Shown one piece after another: positions 48,439 through 61,697 of a DNA stretch of 64,000 bases. The notes beneath the pieces were generated by a model. That model saw only the letters and a program-made list of their open reading frames with translations. It ran no database searches and was not told the DNA's origin. The stretch's first letter is position 1, and every line of letters begins with the position of its first letter. Source of the stretch: Forficula auricularia (Eukaryota > Arthropoda > Insecta > Dermaptera > Forficulidae); contig JALMQS010000411.1 in the NCBI GenBank assembly GCA_024734495.1, positions 471,725-535,724 of the forward strand, read 5' to 3'. Made by a program: the position numbers and the translations under genes.

Positions 48439-49140
48439 ACCATACAGGGAGGGTATGGTCAAGTATTGTAATCGTGCATGAAAAAAGTTGTTATTTTTCC
48501 TTCGTTTTTTCGAAATATCTCAAAAACGGCTGAAACTATTATGATTAAAAAAATTGAGCGAAACCATGACATTTCGATCTACTAAAAAGCCCTAATAAGT
48601 AAACATCGAAAAAAATTATATTTTTCGAGATAGTAATTGTTTTGTCAAATTGTTTGTTAGTCTGGTTGTTAGTCACCAGACCAGCTTGTTAGTCTGTGCG
48701 TTATTAAATTTTTGTGGACGAGCTAGCTCAAAAACTAGTCTGAATTTGAAAACCAAATTTCACACGTAGTTTTGGTGCATTGAGAGCTGATTAGATTTTG
48801 GTGCATATCGACCCAAAATTAAAGGGCGTGGAGGGGGAGGGTTAAAAATTAAAAATCTAGGCCATTTAAGCAAACTCAACCAAATTTTGTATAACCGCCC
48901 AAAATGGGGGGAGGGGAGGGGGATGTAGGGCCAAAAAATGAAAATATAGGTCTACGGACCAAATTCATCCAAATTTTGTATACATAATCAGTGGGCACCC
49001 AGAAGTCTAAAAATGCAAAAACTAACCCCCCTACATTTTTATAAATAATTTTATTAAATATTAAATATATGTGAGGGGCCAGGATGTATGGTAAAGTCAA
49101 GTGGATGGCAACATCAGGACGTGTCAGTTTATTTTTTTAT
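48439..49140 (+). repeat. Family A repeat, copy 2 (complete)
   Basis: Starts TTTACCATACAGGGAGGG with GTATGGTCAAGTATTGTAAT and ends GATGTATGGTAAAGTCAAG with TGGATGGC. The most complete copy, which shows the short inverted ends ACCATACA/TGTATGGT. Confidence 0.7.
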
Positions 49141-49855
49141 TTAATTCATTTTAAATAAAATATTAAACATACTTGTGGTTTGGAAATTATAAATAGTCAA
49201 CGTTCTGATTAAAGACATTCTTTTGGAGAACCAATTTAAGGCGAAAGATTTGGATAGGTAATTCCAAAGAAGAGGACGTTTTAAATTAAAGCTCTATGTT
49301 ACTCGATATATTTTTGGCATTCATTATACATATGAAACTATAAATTAAATTTAAACACTTTAATGATACAACGGGAACTTGTACATCACAAAATCAATCT
49401 CCTCAAAGCTTAAATATAGTGTCTATGCCAGATGCTCTCAACCTTTTTCTTACAATGAATTTTCTTTCCTATAGCGGCTATTTTGTTGCATAACCAATAG
49501 GCGTTTTCATTATTTAGTACGCTCGTCGAACCCAGCTGCTTGGGAAGATTCCCTTGAAATATTTAATTTTTTGCTTAATCGAATTTATAACTGTCTGTGT
49601 GTCTGCCGCCCAAATCCCAATATCCACGATTCTTGAACGATGTTTAGGTAAGCCCTGGCCAACCAAAATTGCAACACGGGCCGCCCACATACTAGTATAT
49701 GAATAATTGAATTTTTCCATTATTGTTTTTATTTATTTATTTTTTTGAATCTCTTACTGAACATATTAATTTTTATTCTAGTTGATTAATTTGAATGTAG
49801 ATAGTATAAACTGAAAGTGTTTGATCAGTGTAAATGCGAACAAAATAATACTACA

Positions 49856-50170
49856 ATCAATCGTATGTTTCCTATATTTGATTCAATCGCGAATCGATTG
49901 CAGGTGATTTTTGTCAAATATTAAGTGAAAATAATATCTGAACTTATCCATCCAAGTGTCATGCGGGCTAAACGCAAAATGACGTTGGATTATAGCTGAA
50001 TGGATCATATCTTTTTCATTCTCTCTTGGTCCAGGCTTAAGACTCGGCAGACTCCAATAGCTTCAACCAGCAGTAGTCTCGTGATATATATCTTGTTTAA
50101 AAAAAGCGCGATCAAAACAATTCTCATTAATGTGTTAATTATTCTTTAATATATTAATAAGAAAATTATA
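49856..50170 (-). repeat. Penelope-type terminal repeat, copy
   Basis: Same blocks as 3770..4090 and 25210..26410: GATTTTTGTCAAATATTAAG, CATGCGGGCTAAACGC, GACTCCAATAGCTTCAACCA. Confidence 0.65.
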
Positions 50171-50476
50171 AAAAAAAATACTACAATCAGATTTGAAAAG
50201 AAAACCATCAACAAAATGTATTTGTGTGGTATTAAAAATAAAATAAAAATATGTACTTTTATTGCATATGTATCACAATTATTAGCTAAGTCAAATAAAT
50301 CAAACAAAATTTCAAATTTCTTTTTCCATCTGATTTTTGTGTTTGTTTTCGGTTTTTTAATTTAAAATTCTTACAGATCGTTTATTCTATGTCTTAAATT
50401 GAAACATTTTTGTAGAATATTTTATATCTACAGATACAAGTGTATTTATTAATTGTGTTTTTTTTTATTTTTTTAG

Positions 50477-50555
50477 TAAAGTGTCGATTCGAGTGGTGGA
50501 TTTATTTCTCCCTACGTAGTCCATTGCGAGGAGCCTCCTTAATTCGACCCACGAG
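50477..50555 (+). other. Exon-like segment between splice signals
   Basis: Acceptor TTATTTTTTTAG before 50477 and donor GTATGT from 50556 enclose 79 bp of higher GC (GTGTCGATTCGAGTGGTGG). It has no long open frame. Possibly a second untranslated exon of a gene starting near 45.8 kb and coding to the right of the window. Confidence 0.3.
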
Positions 50556-50559
50556 GTAT

Positions 50560-53500
50560 GTATCTAAAAATTGAACATACGAATTGAATTTTCTAATTAA
50601 GTTTTCCATTAGACCAGCGCTTCTTAAACATTTTCATTCGCGACCCCAAATTATATATCTATATGGAATTAACAAACATTTATACTAGTAAATCATAAAG
50701 CAATTTATTTTAAAGCTAATCTTTGTTAAAAATACCTATTATAATGATTATGTAATTTATTAAAACTACATATTAAATTTAAATATTAATGAAATAAATG
50801 TGCTTGTTTCTTAATAGAAAAAGAATCAATTCTTGGTTGAATATTTAATACTCTGTGTTAATTAGAGCATCTTTAATATTTTTCAAATTTGATTGGTATT
50901 TTTACTTTATTTTGCTGAGAACGTCCTTTGGCATAAATATGTAGTACAAAGTGGCAAAAGTAGGTATTTTTAAGGCCATTTCGGAAATTGAAAATTCTGG
51001 CCTAATCCCAAACCAAAATTCATTCAATGATGGACCTCGATTATTTTTTTTTTGATCACTAGCTATAATTTGTTCATTTCCATTTCTGATTTATGTTTTC
51101 CAACCCCAAAATTTAGTTACATTATCCAAGTTGAAGACGCAACCCATAGTTTAAGAAATACCTACTGCATTAGATCAATTTAAAAAATTTTAATAAAAAT
51201 ATTAATAATAATAATAAATAACTACAACCCAACAAAATATAAAAAAATCTTATTTCCTGGGGCTTTTGGTGTATTGATTTTGAAAATTGCATTGGATAGA
51301 TCTGCTCTAGTTTTTAAAATTTGATCAAATCTCTTAAAAATACTATTTTACCTATATTAAAAGGCGCATTGATTCAGAACAATACATGAAATCAAAATAT
51401 TTAGTTTTATTAATTTAAATTAACCTTCATCGATCAATTACAATATAACGCTTGTTTTTAGTTCAATGAGAATTTGATTTATTAAAAAACAAACAAACTA
51501 AAATTATATTTTTTTTAAATTAGAAAAAACATGAAAATTTAGTTATAGTTTTTTTTTAATTATTACGTATTATTATTATATATCGAATTCTGATTGAGAT
51601 AAAATTACGTGTTTTATTGGAAATGATCGACGAAGTTTTTTTTATTCAATAAATAAAACTAAATATTTTGATTTCAAGTACTACTTTTCTCAATCGATAC
51701 GCCTTTAAAATAGGCAAAAATTACATTTTTCGAAGATTTGACCAAATATAAATCAAATTGAAGAAAAAAGTTAAACTTTTTCAAAACTCGGTAACATGCT
51801 TGCAGTTTCCTTGAATTAATTAATTTATTAAATGTTAATTCAAAACACACCTGTTCGATTTTTTAAATTATTTTTTGCTATAGAAACGGATTAAATTCTC
51901 TGTCTGTATTCAAATAGCCACGTTAAATTAATAATGAAAAGTCGTAGAAAGTTCGTTCTTGTGCTAAAATATTTGTATATCTAATGCGAAGAAGTGACTA
52001 GATTTTGGTAAAAATCGTATCAAAAATTGACGGGTGGGAGGGAGTTTATTTTTAATATGAACCTTTTATCTGATTTGGACTAAATTTTGGACGGTCAGCC
52101 TTTAGGGCCTTAGGGAACTATAATGCAAAAATTAGCTTCCTAAAATGACCAGGTTGAGAGGGCAGGTGTAAGATAAAGTCATGAGATGGCCACATCACAT
52201 ATTTTATCATTTATAAGTATAAATTTAAAACAATTTATCGGTATTTTTCTTATACTAATATAGAAAAACATACTATATTTATTAAATATTATTCTAGTTT
52301 GAAAATTTTACGTAATTTTTCAATTTTTAATATAACTTTTTTTTTCATGGTGTTTCGTCCATCCCTTCTTCATGTCTTTTTCTTCTCATTTCGGCTTCAT
52401 TCTACTCGTCATTTGAATCTGCACATCATAGCTTTGCATTCAATATAAGTACATAATCTTTTTTTACAAGCATGGCGTTTAATTGATTATATAGGGATCA
52501 AATACTTTTAAAAATTAGGGATTTTCGCAATAGGATCAATTTTCTTTCAGCTTTCACCCTATAACTTTTAATTTTAGATTAGAGATTTTATTAATAAAAA
52601 GAAAATAAATAAAATTAAATATAACTTTTTAAATTTAAAATTGCTTTTCATAAATTTTTCATTTTCATTTGATAAATTCATAACTTTTAAGAAGGATTAA
52701 AATGACGTCCTAATAAATTGTTTTATTCGAAATTTATAGTATTCATTTGGGCCTTTTAATCACTTCATTATTAAAATTTTTAATTTAATAAACTTTTTTA
52801 AATTTTTGCCTAGAATTCAATCTAATTATTTTTTTTTGACTATTTTTCAAATTGTGATTTTTATTAGAAATTAAATTCAGATAGGATAGCAAATGATAGA
52901 TTTACAGAATTCCCTTCAACCGTTATTAGATGGGATGAACTGGTTCAAAGGTTCAAAGGAGGATGGATCTTCATCTCTCTTTATCTTCACAAAGTAAGAC
53001 AATCTTTTTAGAATTGGTAGTTTTCTGGGTCTAAGATTATCGAATGTTGTTTTATTAGTCGTTAGGGCTTCCAGGTTCATCGCCTCTCCCTCCGTGGGAT
53101 CCGCTACAAAACCACTACAAATGATTGCATGATATAATTTTTAAGATTTATTATAAGTTCAAAAAAGAGGGATAGAATTAGCAATAGGTGTAGGAGGGTG
53201 GGAGGTATACGCCATGCCACCGTCAGGGATGCTAATCTGTTTTCGAGATGTTTCTAGAGACAACCGTCTACGAGAACCAGAGAGATGGCTTTTAGGTCTT
53301 CAGTATGGGCCGTTGCAATTATTCAAGGTGAATATTACACTTAAAATTTTTTGAATTTTATTGAAAAGATTGAGGTTGTCATCTGCTTGATGCAAATAAA
53401 TATATATCTATATAAATAAATACAAATCTTTTATAAAAAACAATCTTCAAACGTTTATTAAAATTTCAAACGTTTCGGACAGGCAATATTTAAAATTTAG

Positions 53501-53940
53501 AATTTACAAGCATAAATATTCATTTAGAACAAAAATTCCGAATGTACCATGTTAGTAGCTAGCTATTCAACTAACCTGGGACACAATTCTGACTTTTCTA
53601 ATCCCAAAATTTTAGATAAAGAACGGAATTTAGAAAACAGATTAATTTTAGAAAGGATGAAATTTTTAAACAATAAAAATTAACAAAAGTTCTGATATGG
53701 ACTGTTTTTCTAATATCTATTCATGAAAATTTTTAAGAAATTTATTTTTCTAATTAATATTTTACTGTATAAAATTTATCTATATATAATTATATACAAT
53801 TATATATATTACATATATTTATTCCAGGTAATTTAATAACCAAGACAATTTGTATCAATGTCTACTTTTCAAAATATTTATTTGTTTAGTGTTGTTTTAT
53901 TTCTTATTCTTGTATTATTTAATGGAAAATAATTTAAAAA
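50560..53940. other. AT-rich stretch without recognised genes
   Basis: No coding exon supported. 52010..52200 is a diverged family A piece (TTGACGGGTGGGAGGGAG, AAGATAAAGTCATGAG, GGCCACATCA). 53380..53400 carries TCTGCTTGATGCAAATAAAT, the outer arm of the 12.1 kb foldback. 52900..53330 is slightly GC-richer but unassigned. Confidence 0.45.
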
Positions 53941-53959
53941 TATAAATTCATAATTGAAA

Positions 53960-54362
53960 GTAATGGAAGACTGCCCAGGGGTAGTGAGGAAAGAAAAAAT
54001 TAACACATATCAAATAAGGTGTAATTTATTGGAGTCCTTCATCCTTTCCTTTCAAACCGACGTTTCGGAGGATTCTTCCCTCCTTCTTCAGGGTTTCAAG
54101 AGGTCAATGAAGGAAACAAATAAAATGCTTCATTCCTCTCTCCACAGCAGTGTTTAAAACTTTTTTCTTCCTTAGCACAGGCATAAAAAAAACAATTTTT
54201 TTGCCTCCTTTTCTTAATTAGGCAAGGGGAGGAAGAATCCTCAGAAACGTCGGTTTGAAAGGAAAGGAGGAAGGATTCCAATAAATTACACCTTATTTGA
54301 TATGTGTTAACTTTTTCTTTCCTCACTACCTCTCGGGCTGCCTTCCATTACTTTCAATTAAA
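53960..54362. mobile_element. Foldback element with hammerhead motif
   Basis: The left arm (AATGGAAGACTGCCCAGGGG on) and right arm (to GGCTGCCTTCCATTAC) are inverted; these are the arms of 8390..8556. The centre carries H7 on the - strand and a + strand remnant at 54225..54260 that keeps GAAACGTCGGTTTG but has lost CTGAAGA. Confidence 0.8.
54050..54103 (-). ncRNA. Hammerhead ribozyme-like motif H7
   Basis: The - strand is nearly the same as H6: AAACC/GGTTT stem I, CTGAAGA (54091..54085), GGAGG/CCTCC stem II, GAAA (54066..54063), ACGT, C. Confidence 0.65.
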
Positions 54363-54849
54363 AGTTCTACCAGTCCGTCTCTCTCCAGAGAAAATTTCGC
54401 TGCAAATATAAATTCATGTTTTATGAAAATTTTAGGATTTTAATTTGTTTGATATTCTGCCGATTTACAACTAAATTCAAAGAATACTTTTGAAATGCTT
54501 AAGGAACATCAGTGCTGCTTTTCCAAGATTATTCACAACAGTATCTAATATGGTACATTAATTTTTAGTAGATATTTGTAATTTTTACATATTATAATCA
54601 TTCTTATTTCACACCTTACATTTTCTCTTTTAGACTCGTATGAGAAAGAAGTTCAAATATTATAATTTAACTTACTAAAAGGTACTATTTCGGATACTAA
54701 GAATGATCTTTTGACCAAATAATCTACTGAAGAGATATACCAGCTAGAATACGTAACTTTGAATCAATAGATATCCAGTATGTATTAAAATAAAGGGGGA
54801 AAATAAAAATAATAAACACGGAGCAAATTTAGAAATATTTGTTAAAACC

Positions 54850-55160
54850 TTAGACCATGAAATATATAGACACGCCCTCTGCTACTCTCCACACAGAGTG
54901 CAGTGAGGCCAACATCTCCTACAGATGACGTCACGTTCTCGCATAAATATTTTGGTTATATTAATTTAATACTAATTTGCGATCATTGGAATCCAAAATA
55001 AATAATCTAAACTACGATAAATTTATCTCAATGTATAATAATTCCTATAGTGGCCATGCTATTTCTGGGTGTTCTTGCCTACAGATGACGTCAAGTTCTA
55101 TAGGAGATGTTGGCCTCACCAAATCGACACCAGGGCGTGTCTATAAATTTCATGGTCTAA
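54850..55160. mobile_element. MITE with ~28 bp TIRs
   Basis: Ends TTAGACCATGAAATATATAG (then ACACGCCC) and CTATAAATTTCATGGTCTAA. Inner inverted blocks include GAGGCCAACATCTCCTA and its inverse near 55104. CAGATGACGTCA occurs twice in direct orientation. Non-coding. Confidence 0.75.
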
Positions 55161-57423
55161 GTTTAGAACTATAATAATAAAATAACAAAGAATAAAAAAA
55201 ATTGGCCATTCCTCATTTCTTTTGAATTAATTTTAAAGGTATAATTGGAGATCTCGAAGTTGCGACCTTCTATCTTAATTAGGCAACGCTTATATAATAA
55301 ATATTCCTTATAAGCTCCGCTACGTATTAATTATATATTGAATAGGCATAAACTGACATATATAATCTAAGTGTGAAAAAATTAAATTATTATTAAAAAA
55401 CGACGCTTAAATTAGTAAAGACTAAAAGAAGAGAGAATGATTTTCGTTTCCCTTTTTATTTCATATAGTTTATTTTCCACCAATGATAAATTTCATTGGC
55501 ATTCAACGAAAATCATGCTTTATTTTTCCAATATTTTTCACATTTCGTTTTCTAATTGAGAAGTTATTTTCAAGAATAATTAGATGCTGATAAAGTCTTA
55601 GAACGAATGTTCTCAGTTAGATTTTCATTCTGATAATTATATTTTTTCGTCTGTCGATAATAATGTAAAGGACATAGAAAGACAAACTTTTAAAAGTAAT
55701 ATTTCATTTAAATATAATTATTAATAGTTTTTAAGGAATTTGGTGTTGGTACTTGGTGAAACAATTTTTATCCAATAATAATTATTAATATTAATCAAAA
55801 GCAGCTTTGCTATTCTCAACAAAATACCATTGAATATATACCAATAATGGAAAAAATAAAAGTAAAAACTCTTTCAAGACACGGTTCACATTTGTAAATT
55901 TTGTTGGTTTAGCATATTATTGTCAACAAACGGTTCAAGCTAGAAAACTGTAGCTTATTAATACAAGTTTAAAATTCCGAATTTCAGTTGATTTCTATAT
56001 TTTTAAACATTTTGAAACTTCTTTTTTCTTTTTAATTCATGATTTTCTAACTGCATTTCTGATATTTGTCAATTTCTTTCCCATTAGCTATTGCTTTCAG
56101 TTAGAAAATTTTCTATATGTCTACATAAATTTTGATGTTAGTTAGTCCAAAATATAATTACTTATTTCTTTTGAAATTACATCGTCTAGATCGATTTATC
56201 TAGTAGATATTTACTACCTATCCCAAACCCTATCACAAACCAAACACATAGACAGAGAGAAATTCCGTTCTTGAAAATTATTTTTCTCCACGTTTCAGAC
56301 ATGAATAAGTAAAAAAAGAAATAAAAAAAAAAAAATGAAAATTTTTGACTGACGGCAGCTTTGGTAATTTTACTCAGGTTTTCGCCGAGAGACGGCAAAA
56401 ACTTCCGGACGACCCTATTATGTTGAATTTATTAAACAGTTTTTTGAAAGCTCATTGTTTTTAAATATGTCTGGAACGTGAAAAAATATTTGAAAGGATA
56501 TTTTTTCTGGTCATTTTTCTGAGTTTTGATAAGTAAAAGTCGTATAAAAATCACTCTATTGCTAAAATGTTTTTATTTCTCTCGCAGATAAGTTTTGTTT
56601 GATTTAGGTCTCTCAACTTTAGAACTTGTAGTTCATAAATACAGAGCTTTTTTTAATGATTTTTGTAAGCTTTTCACAATTGTCATGGGAAAGAGTTAAT
56701 CAAACGTATGTTTCAAAAAATAAATTACAAGAAAAAGTGAAAACTTTTTCAAGATTTGGTACACTCTCTCGCTAAAATAGCCGTAGTAATAAATTTAAAT
56801 ATATAAAGTGTTGATAAAAAAATGTATTTTTTTAATTTAAATACCTAACTTGGAATAAATTCAATTTTTGATCTAATTTTATATTTTTGTGGAATTTAAA
56901 TAAATAAATAAACTAATTTAATAAATTGAAAATGAAAAAATAACCCATTTGTTGTTTTTATCGTGAAAACGCCTGAAAACATAAATAAAATTATTTAAAA
57001 AAAAATGAAATTTTCTACATTTTGAACAGGAAAATTTAAAGTTATGGAATTTTTAAGTCTAATCATTTAACAGATTTGGAAACACGAACATTTTGCAATG
57101 AGAATTAACTTTTTTTGTTCTTGAGTTATCGTGGGCATCGTAATCCAGAAACTCATCAGACTCATTTATGGCTACTTTTCTAAAAAAAAATATATATATA
57201 TCGTCGCTCACAACAAGAAAATTTTACAGGGGAGAGAAAAAAAACAAAATTTAATATTGTTGTTATGGAAAAAAATATTTTTCACATTATTTTTCTCCAA
57301 CTTACGATCGTAATTTTAAGTAGCAGTTTTACTTGGACGATGTTGAATCTCTTTTTCTTTCAAACGATATTAATATGTCATATTTAATCAAAAAAATGGA
57401 GTTAGCAGTTTTACACTCTAGCC

Positions 57424-57775
57424 TAGTGTTCCGCAAAGTGTGTGCCGCGGCGCACTGGTTTACCGTGGTCATTAGTTGGTGTGCCGCGGAAAAATGTCAA
57501 GTTTTGTGGAGATAATGCACCTATATATAGCTGAGAGTTATGTAAGGACCAGGAGATGAGACCAGCCTTATCAATTATTATTATCATTGCTTCAAATTTT
57601 GATCGCCTGTGCTCAGTTAAGCAGACTAAGATTTCTCATTAAACATATTTTTCATTTTATATTGATTTTAATAATAAATAAATATTAAATAAACATTGTC
57701 TTTTTTTTTAGTGTACCTCTAAAATTTCTTGATTTGGTAGGTGTACCTTGAACATAAAAAGTTTGCGGAACACTG
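57424..57775. mobile_element. hAT MITE, 8 bp duplication
   Basis: Ends TAGTGTTCCGCAAA and TTTGCGGAACACTG, flanked by the perfect repeat CTCTAGCC (57416..57423 and 57776..57783). 352 bp, no transposase. Internal GTGTGCCGCGG motifs are typical of this hAT group. Confidence 0.92.
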
Positions 57776-58849
57776 CTCTAGCCGACGATATATAAAAATA
57801 AATGAAATCGATAGAAACAAAACAATAAATAAATAACTAAAATAAACATTTTTAAGGCTAGGTATTAACAATTTCTTTTTTTCAAACTTCTGTCAACTTT
57901 TTTATTTGAAACTTTTAAATCGCTGTGAATCCATTATTCCCTCTATGGTCTATGTCATTGTCTTTTTTTTTCAATCATTCAATTTTTTTCTTTATTCTTT
58001 CCTCTTCTACGACGCCTTCTGATTCTTATTTTTTGAATTCTAAATTACCTTTAAAAAATGTCTATCTAAAAATAAATACAAAACCGAGAAGAATTGAAGA
58101 GAAACCGCAAGAATTAAACGCGAACAAGATTGAGTTGGACAGAAATCTTTATAACAACGATTCATTCATATAATTTATTCCTTTCTTTCATTTTCAATTA
58201 ACTGAGATTGTTGCCAGAAAGATCTTTCAAAACAGTTATCTTTTACAAATGCAAATTTGATCATTTTAATAATTAATTTACTCATGATTGATAATGGAAA
58301 TTTTTTATTATTTTGAAATAGTTCATGCTTTGAATGTTTTCAATCATCTTGAAATGAAGAGACAAATTATTTCATTTCTTTAAAATTATTCAAATTTAAA
58401 ATAAATCATAATTGATATGATGAATGGTATTAAAAAACGAGTGAAACGTTGTTGTTGTGTTCAATTAAAAGTTATAATTAATTATATACTCCCCCATGTG
58501 TTTTTGAAAAAGCAATTTTTAAATTGTTCTAATTATCCTAACAGCCCGTATAAATAACTTGATTTAATTATATACACTTTTTAATACCAGGTAATAACAT
58601 TAATATTTGAGTATTTTTTTAATTAATTGATTTTCGCTTTGATTCGTTCGGGTCTTTCAAGTATTTATTAGATATGTTTAAAAAATATGATGTTTCCGTT
58701 GTAATAAATATTTTTAATTAAAATAAGAAAAAAATAATAGAGTGATAAATAATCCAATAAATTTTTTTTCAATATTTTATTTATTTTCAATAATCTGTCT
58801 CTACTTATTTTATAAAAAGTCGGTTAGAATGAAATCACTTTTTGAAAAA

Positions 58850-59883
58850 ATAAGCTGACGTGTTCGGATGTGGCCATCCACTTCACTTTACCATACAACC
58901 TGGCCCTCTCTATTTTAATATTTAATAAAATTATTTATAATCATGTAGGGGAGGGGAGTTAGTTTTTGCATTTTTAGACTTCTGGAGGCCCACTGATTAT
59001 GTATACAAAATGTGGTTGAGTTTGGTACAAGGGCCTAGATTTTCATTTTTGACTCTATACCCCCCACCCTTGGGCGGTTAGTTTTTGCATTTTTAGACTT
59101 CTGGGGTCCCACTGATTATGTATACAAAATTTGGTTGAGTTTGCTCAAATGGCCTAGATTTTTAATTTTTAACCCCCCTCCCACCCCCCTTAATTTTGGG
59201 TCGATATGCACCAAAATCTAATCAGCTCTTAATCTCGATGGACCAAAACTACTTGTGAAATTTGGTTTCGATATTCCCACTAGTTTTTGAGCTAGCTCGT
59301 CCACAAAAATTTGGAAACGCACAGACTAACTAACAGACAGACTAACTAACTAACAGAGATTTTGACAAAACAATTATTATCTCGAAAAATATAATTTTTT
59401 CGATGTTTACTTATTAGGCTTTTTGTAGAGCGAAAAGCCATGGTTTCGCTCAATTTTCAGCCGTTTTTGAGATATTTCGAAAAAAAAGAAGGAAAAAAAA
59501 AACTTTTTACATGCACGATTACAATACTTGACCCGAGGGGTGATCCGCGATTGGAAGTAGGTGTACACCTCTTTGGAAGTATTTTGAAAGTACTTGAAAT
59601 CTTTGAAGTACTTGGAAATATTTGGAAGTACTTGGATATATTTGGAAGTGCTTGTAAATATTTGAAGTACTTGGAAATATTTGGAAGTACTTGGAAATGT
59701 TTGGAAGTACTTGGAAATATCTGGAAGCACTTGGAAATATTTGGAAGTGCTTGGAAATATTTGGAAGTACTTGGAAATGTTTGGAAGTACTTGGGAATAT
59801 TTGGTGGAAGTGGAAGTAGGTGTACACTGTACAGCATATTAGGTCGCGGTTCACCCCTCGACTCTGACCATACTCTGTATGGT
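58850..59883 (-). repeat. Family A repeat, copy 3, split by a nested element
   Basis: In inverse orientation, from GCTGACGTG and CTTTACCATACAACCTGG to TGCACGATTACAATACTTGA, resuming after the nested element with CCATACTCTGTATGGTAAG. Comparison with copy 2 shows the empty site would read ACTTGACCATAC. Confidence 0.75.
59534..59860. mobile_element. TIR-bounded element made of a 20 bp minisatellite
   Basis: Ends CGAGGGGTGATCCGCG and CGCGGTTCACCCCTCG. Inside, GGAAGTAGGTGTACAC at each side encloses about a dozen degenerate copies of TTGGAAGTACTTGGAAATAT. Flanked by ACTTGACC on the left and ACTCTGACC on the right, a likely 8 bp target duplication with one difference. The apparent ORFs on both strands are by-products of the repeat. 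Confidence 0.85.
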
Positions 59884-60796
59884 AAGTAAAAATTATTTAT
59901 ATTCCTCTTAAGCAAGTCTGTCCAACCGACATGAAAAATGTAATCTTCATTAAAACATTGAGGTTTTTATTTATTTGTTTTGTTTTTATTTTAGGAAATT
60001 TTTTTAATATTATAAAAAAAATTTCACCGAATGCTCTTAGTAAAACTAACACTTTTGAAGAGTCCTTAAAAATTGAATTTGTGTTAATTTCCGTCTTAAT
60101 TCCACAGTATATGACTCTTAATCTTTATTTTCATACAAACAGCATAAGTGAATTAACATAATCATAAAAGATACATGCAGTAGCCTAGTGAGGGGGGGGG
60201 GGGGGCTGAGGAATATATATGCCCCGGCGCCAGTCTCGAGGAGCGCCTCGAAGACAACATGTTTTTTCGTTTATATCACTTATTTAAAGAACAACTTATA
60301 AAAGGTCATTTTTATTTTAAAACTTGTCAAAATTCAAAGATAAAGATTATTTTTCAAATTAAAATAATTTAGTTTACAAAATTGAAATTAAAATTTTAAA
60401 ATTTAAAATTTATAATTTACAATCAGAAATATTCGATCAGAACAGAGAATTTATAATGTACCATACTAACTAGCTATTCAACTACCCTGGGATACAATGT
60501 TTACTTTTCCAAGTTTTGAATTTAGAAAAAAGTTTAATCAAAATTTTTAAATAATAACAAAAAATTCCATTAATAAGTGGTCAGATATGGATTGTTTTTC
60601 TAAAATTCCTTTTATGATGTAGGTATACGTTAGCAATACGTCTTATTAAAGGTGTTTTATTGAACCTAGTGATTCCATATTTGGCTGATACCTCCTCCTT
60701 CATTTAGTACAGTTTAATCACAGCCACGAACTCTAATTATATTTGTTTAGGTTTAAAATAAGAGACGTGCAGCTTCAATTTTTTCTTTTTATTTAT

Positions 60797-60932
60797 CGAA
60801 GGAGACAATAAAGAGATGTGTCTTCTGCTGGAAATATAAATTTTATTTATTTATAACGAAACTATAGTCTCGTTATAAATAAATAAAATTTATAATTCCA
60901 GCAAGACACACTCTTTTATTGTCTCCTTCAAT
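60797..60932. mobile_element. Deleted foldback derivative of the 9.9 kb repeat
   Basis: Arms GAAGGAGACAATAAAGAG to TTATAACGAAACTATAG, inverted directly onto ATAGTCTCGTTATAAAT. The part with both CTGATGA cores and stem II is missing, so no complete ribozyme remains. Confidence 0.75.
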
Positions 60933-61309
60933 ATATAAAAATTCTGCTACTATCGGCAAAAACTTTCAATTTTTTATTTATCAATTCCCACTAACGTTTC
61001 TAATTATATTCTAAGTTTCGAAGACTTCTTGAATTTTTGCATTTGTGAAAGTACTACCTTAATGCAATTATTTTTAAAAAATTTCAAATTTTCATTGAAA
61101 AATGAAGAATTTCTGTCGAGAAGATTGAATTTTTAATAAACGTTTTGAGATTTCTTTTATAAAATAATTATATTTATTTATATGGATAGGTGTATGTATG
61201 TAGAGATAAAAATAAATTAAAAGGTATAATTCCGATTGGAGTGCTCTAGAATGTAGTAATTTCTTATCTACCTAGGAATAAATAATTGGTAAGACTAGTC
61301 TCTCGATTG

Positions 61310-61697
61310 GATTGCAATCGCAGACCCCTCTCGTCCCTCGTTCAGCTCGTCATTAAGACTTGAGCGTTGGGGGGCCCAGGGGGGACGTGGATGGGTGAGC
61401 GGGACCCTCGACTCTCGGCTGTCAGTCGCTTGCAGACCTCGGTAAAGAGTTGAACACTTTTACCGTGGCATTGAACTTGGCTCGGTTACACTGTCATCCG
61501 AAACAGCCAACGTGAAAACGAGTTGTGCTTCTCCGCGTCCGTGTGAATCACGTGAGAAATAAATAAAAAACAAATCAGACAAAAAAAAAAGGCAACAACA
61601 TTGCTGTTATTCTAATAACAATTTGTTTCCAACAAGTGGAGGAAGATTTGTGTTATACGAAGAGGAAAGAATTCAATGCATGCAAATTACCAACGAG
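61310..61697 (+). other. GC-rich promoter-like region and candidate first exon
   Basis: CpG-rich DNA with an arthropod initiator-like TCAGT at 61422..61426 is followed by about 270 bp without a long frame, ending CAAATTACCAACGAG with donor GTGAGT at 61698. It includes GCGTCCGTGTGAATCACGTG and ATAACAATTTGTTTCCAAC. Looks like the 5' UTR exon of a gene coding beyond the right edge. A diverged copy of the 3' two-thirds lies at 63460..63612. Confidence 0.45.

Noticed and set aside
57925..58173. 82-codon frame with hydrophobic N-terminus and basic C-terminus
   Set aside because: Low-complexity Phe/Ser and Lys/Asn composition as expected by chance in AT-rich DNA.
59407..59915. ORFs of 107-152 codons on both strands rich in YFQ, STSK or EVLGNIWK
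   Set aside because: Produced by the 20 bp minisatellite, whose length and composition keep several frames open; there is no independent sign of coding.
60191..60240. G14 run followed by GCCCCGGCGCCAGTC
   Set aside because: A single G run does not make a quadruplex-forming set of four tracts; probably a transposon remnant with a slipped homopolymer.
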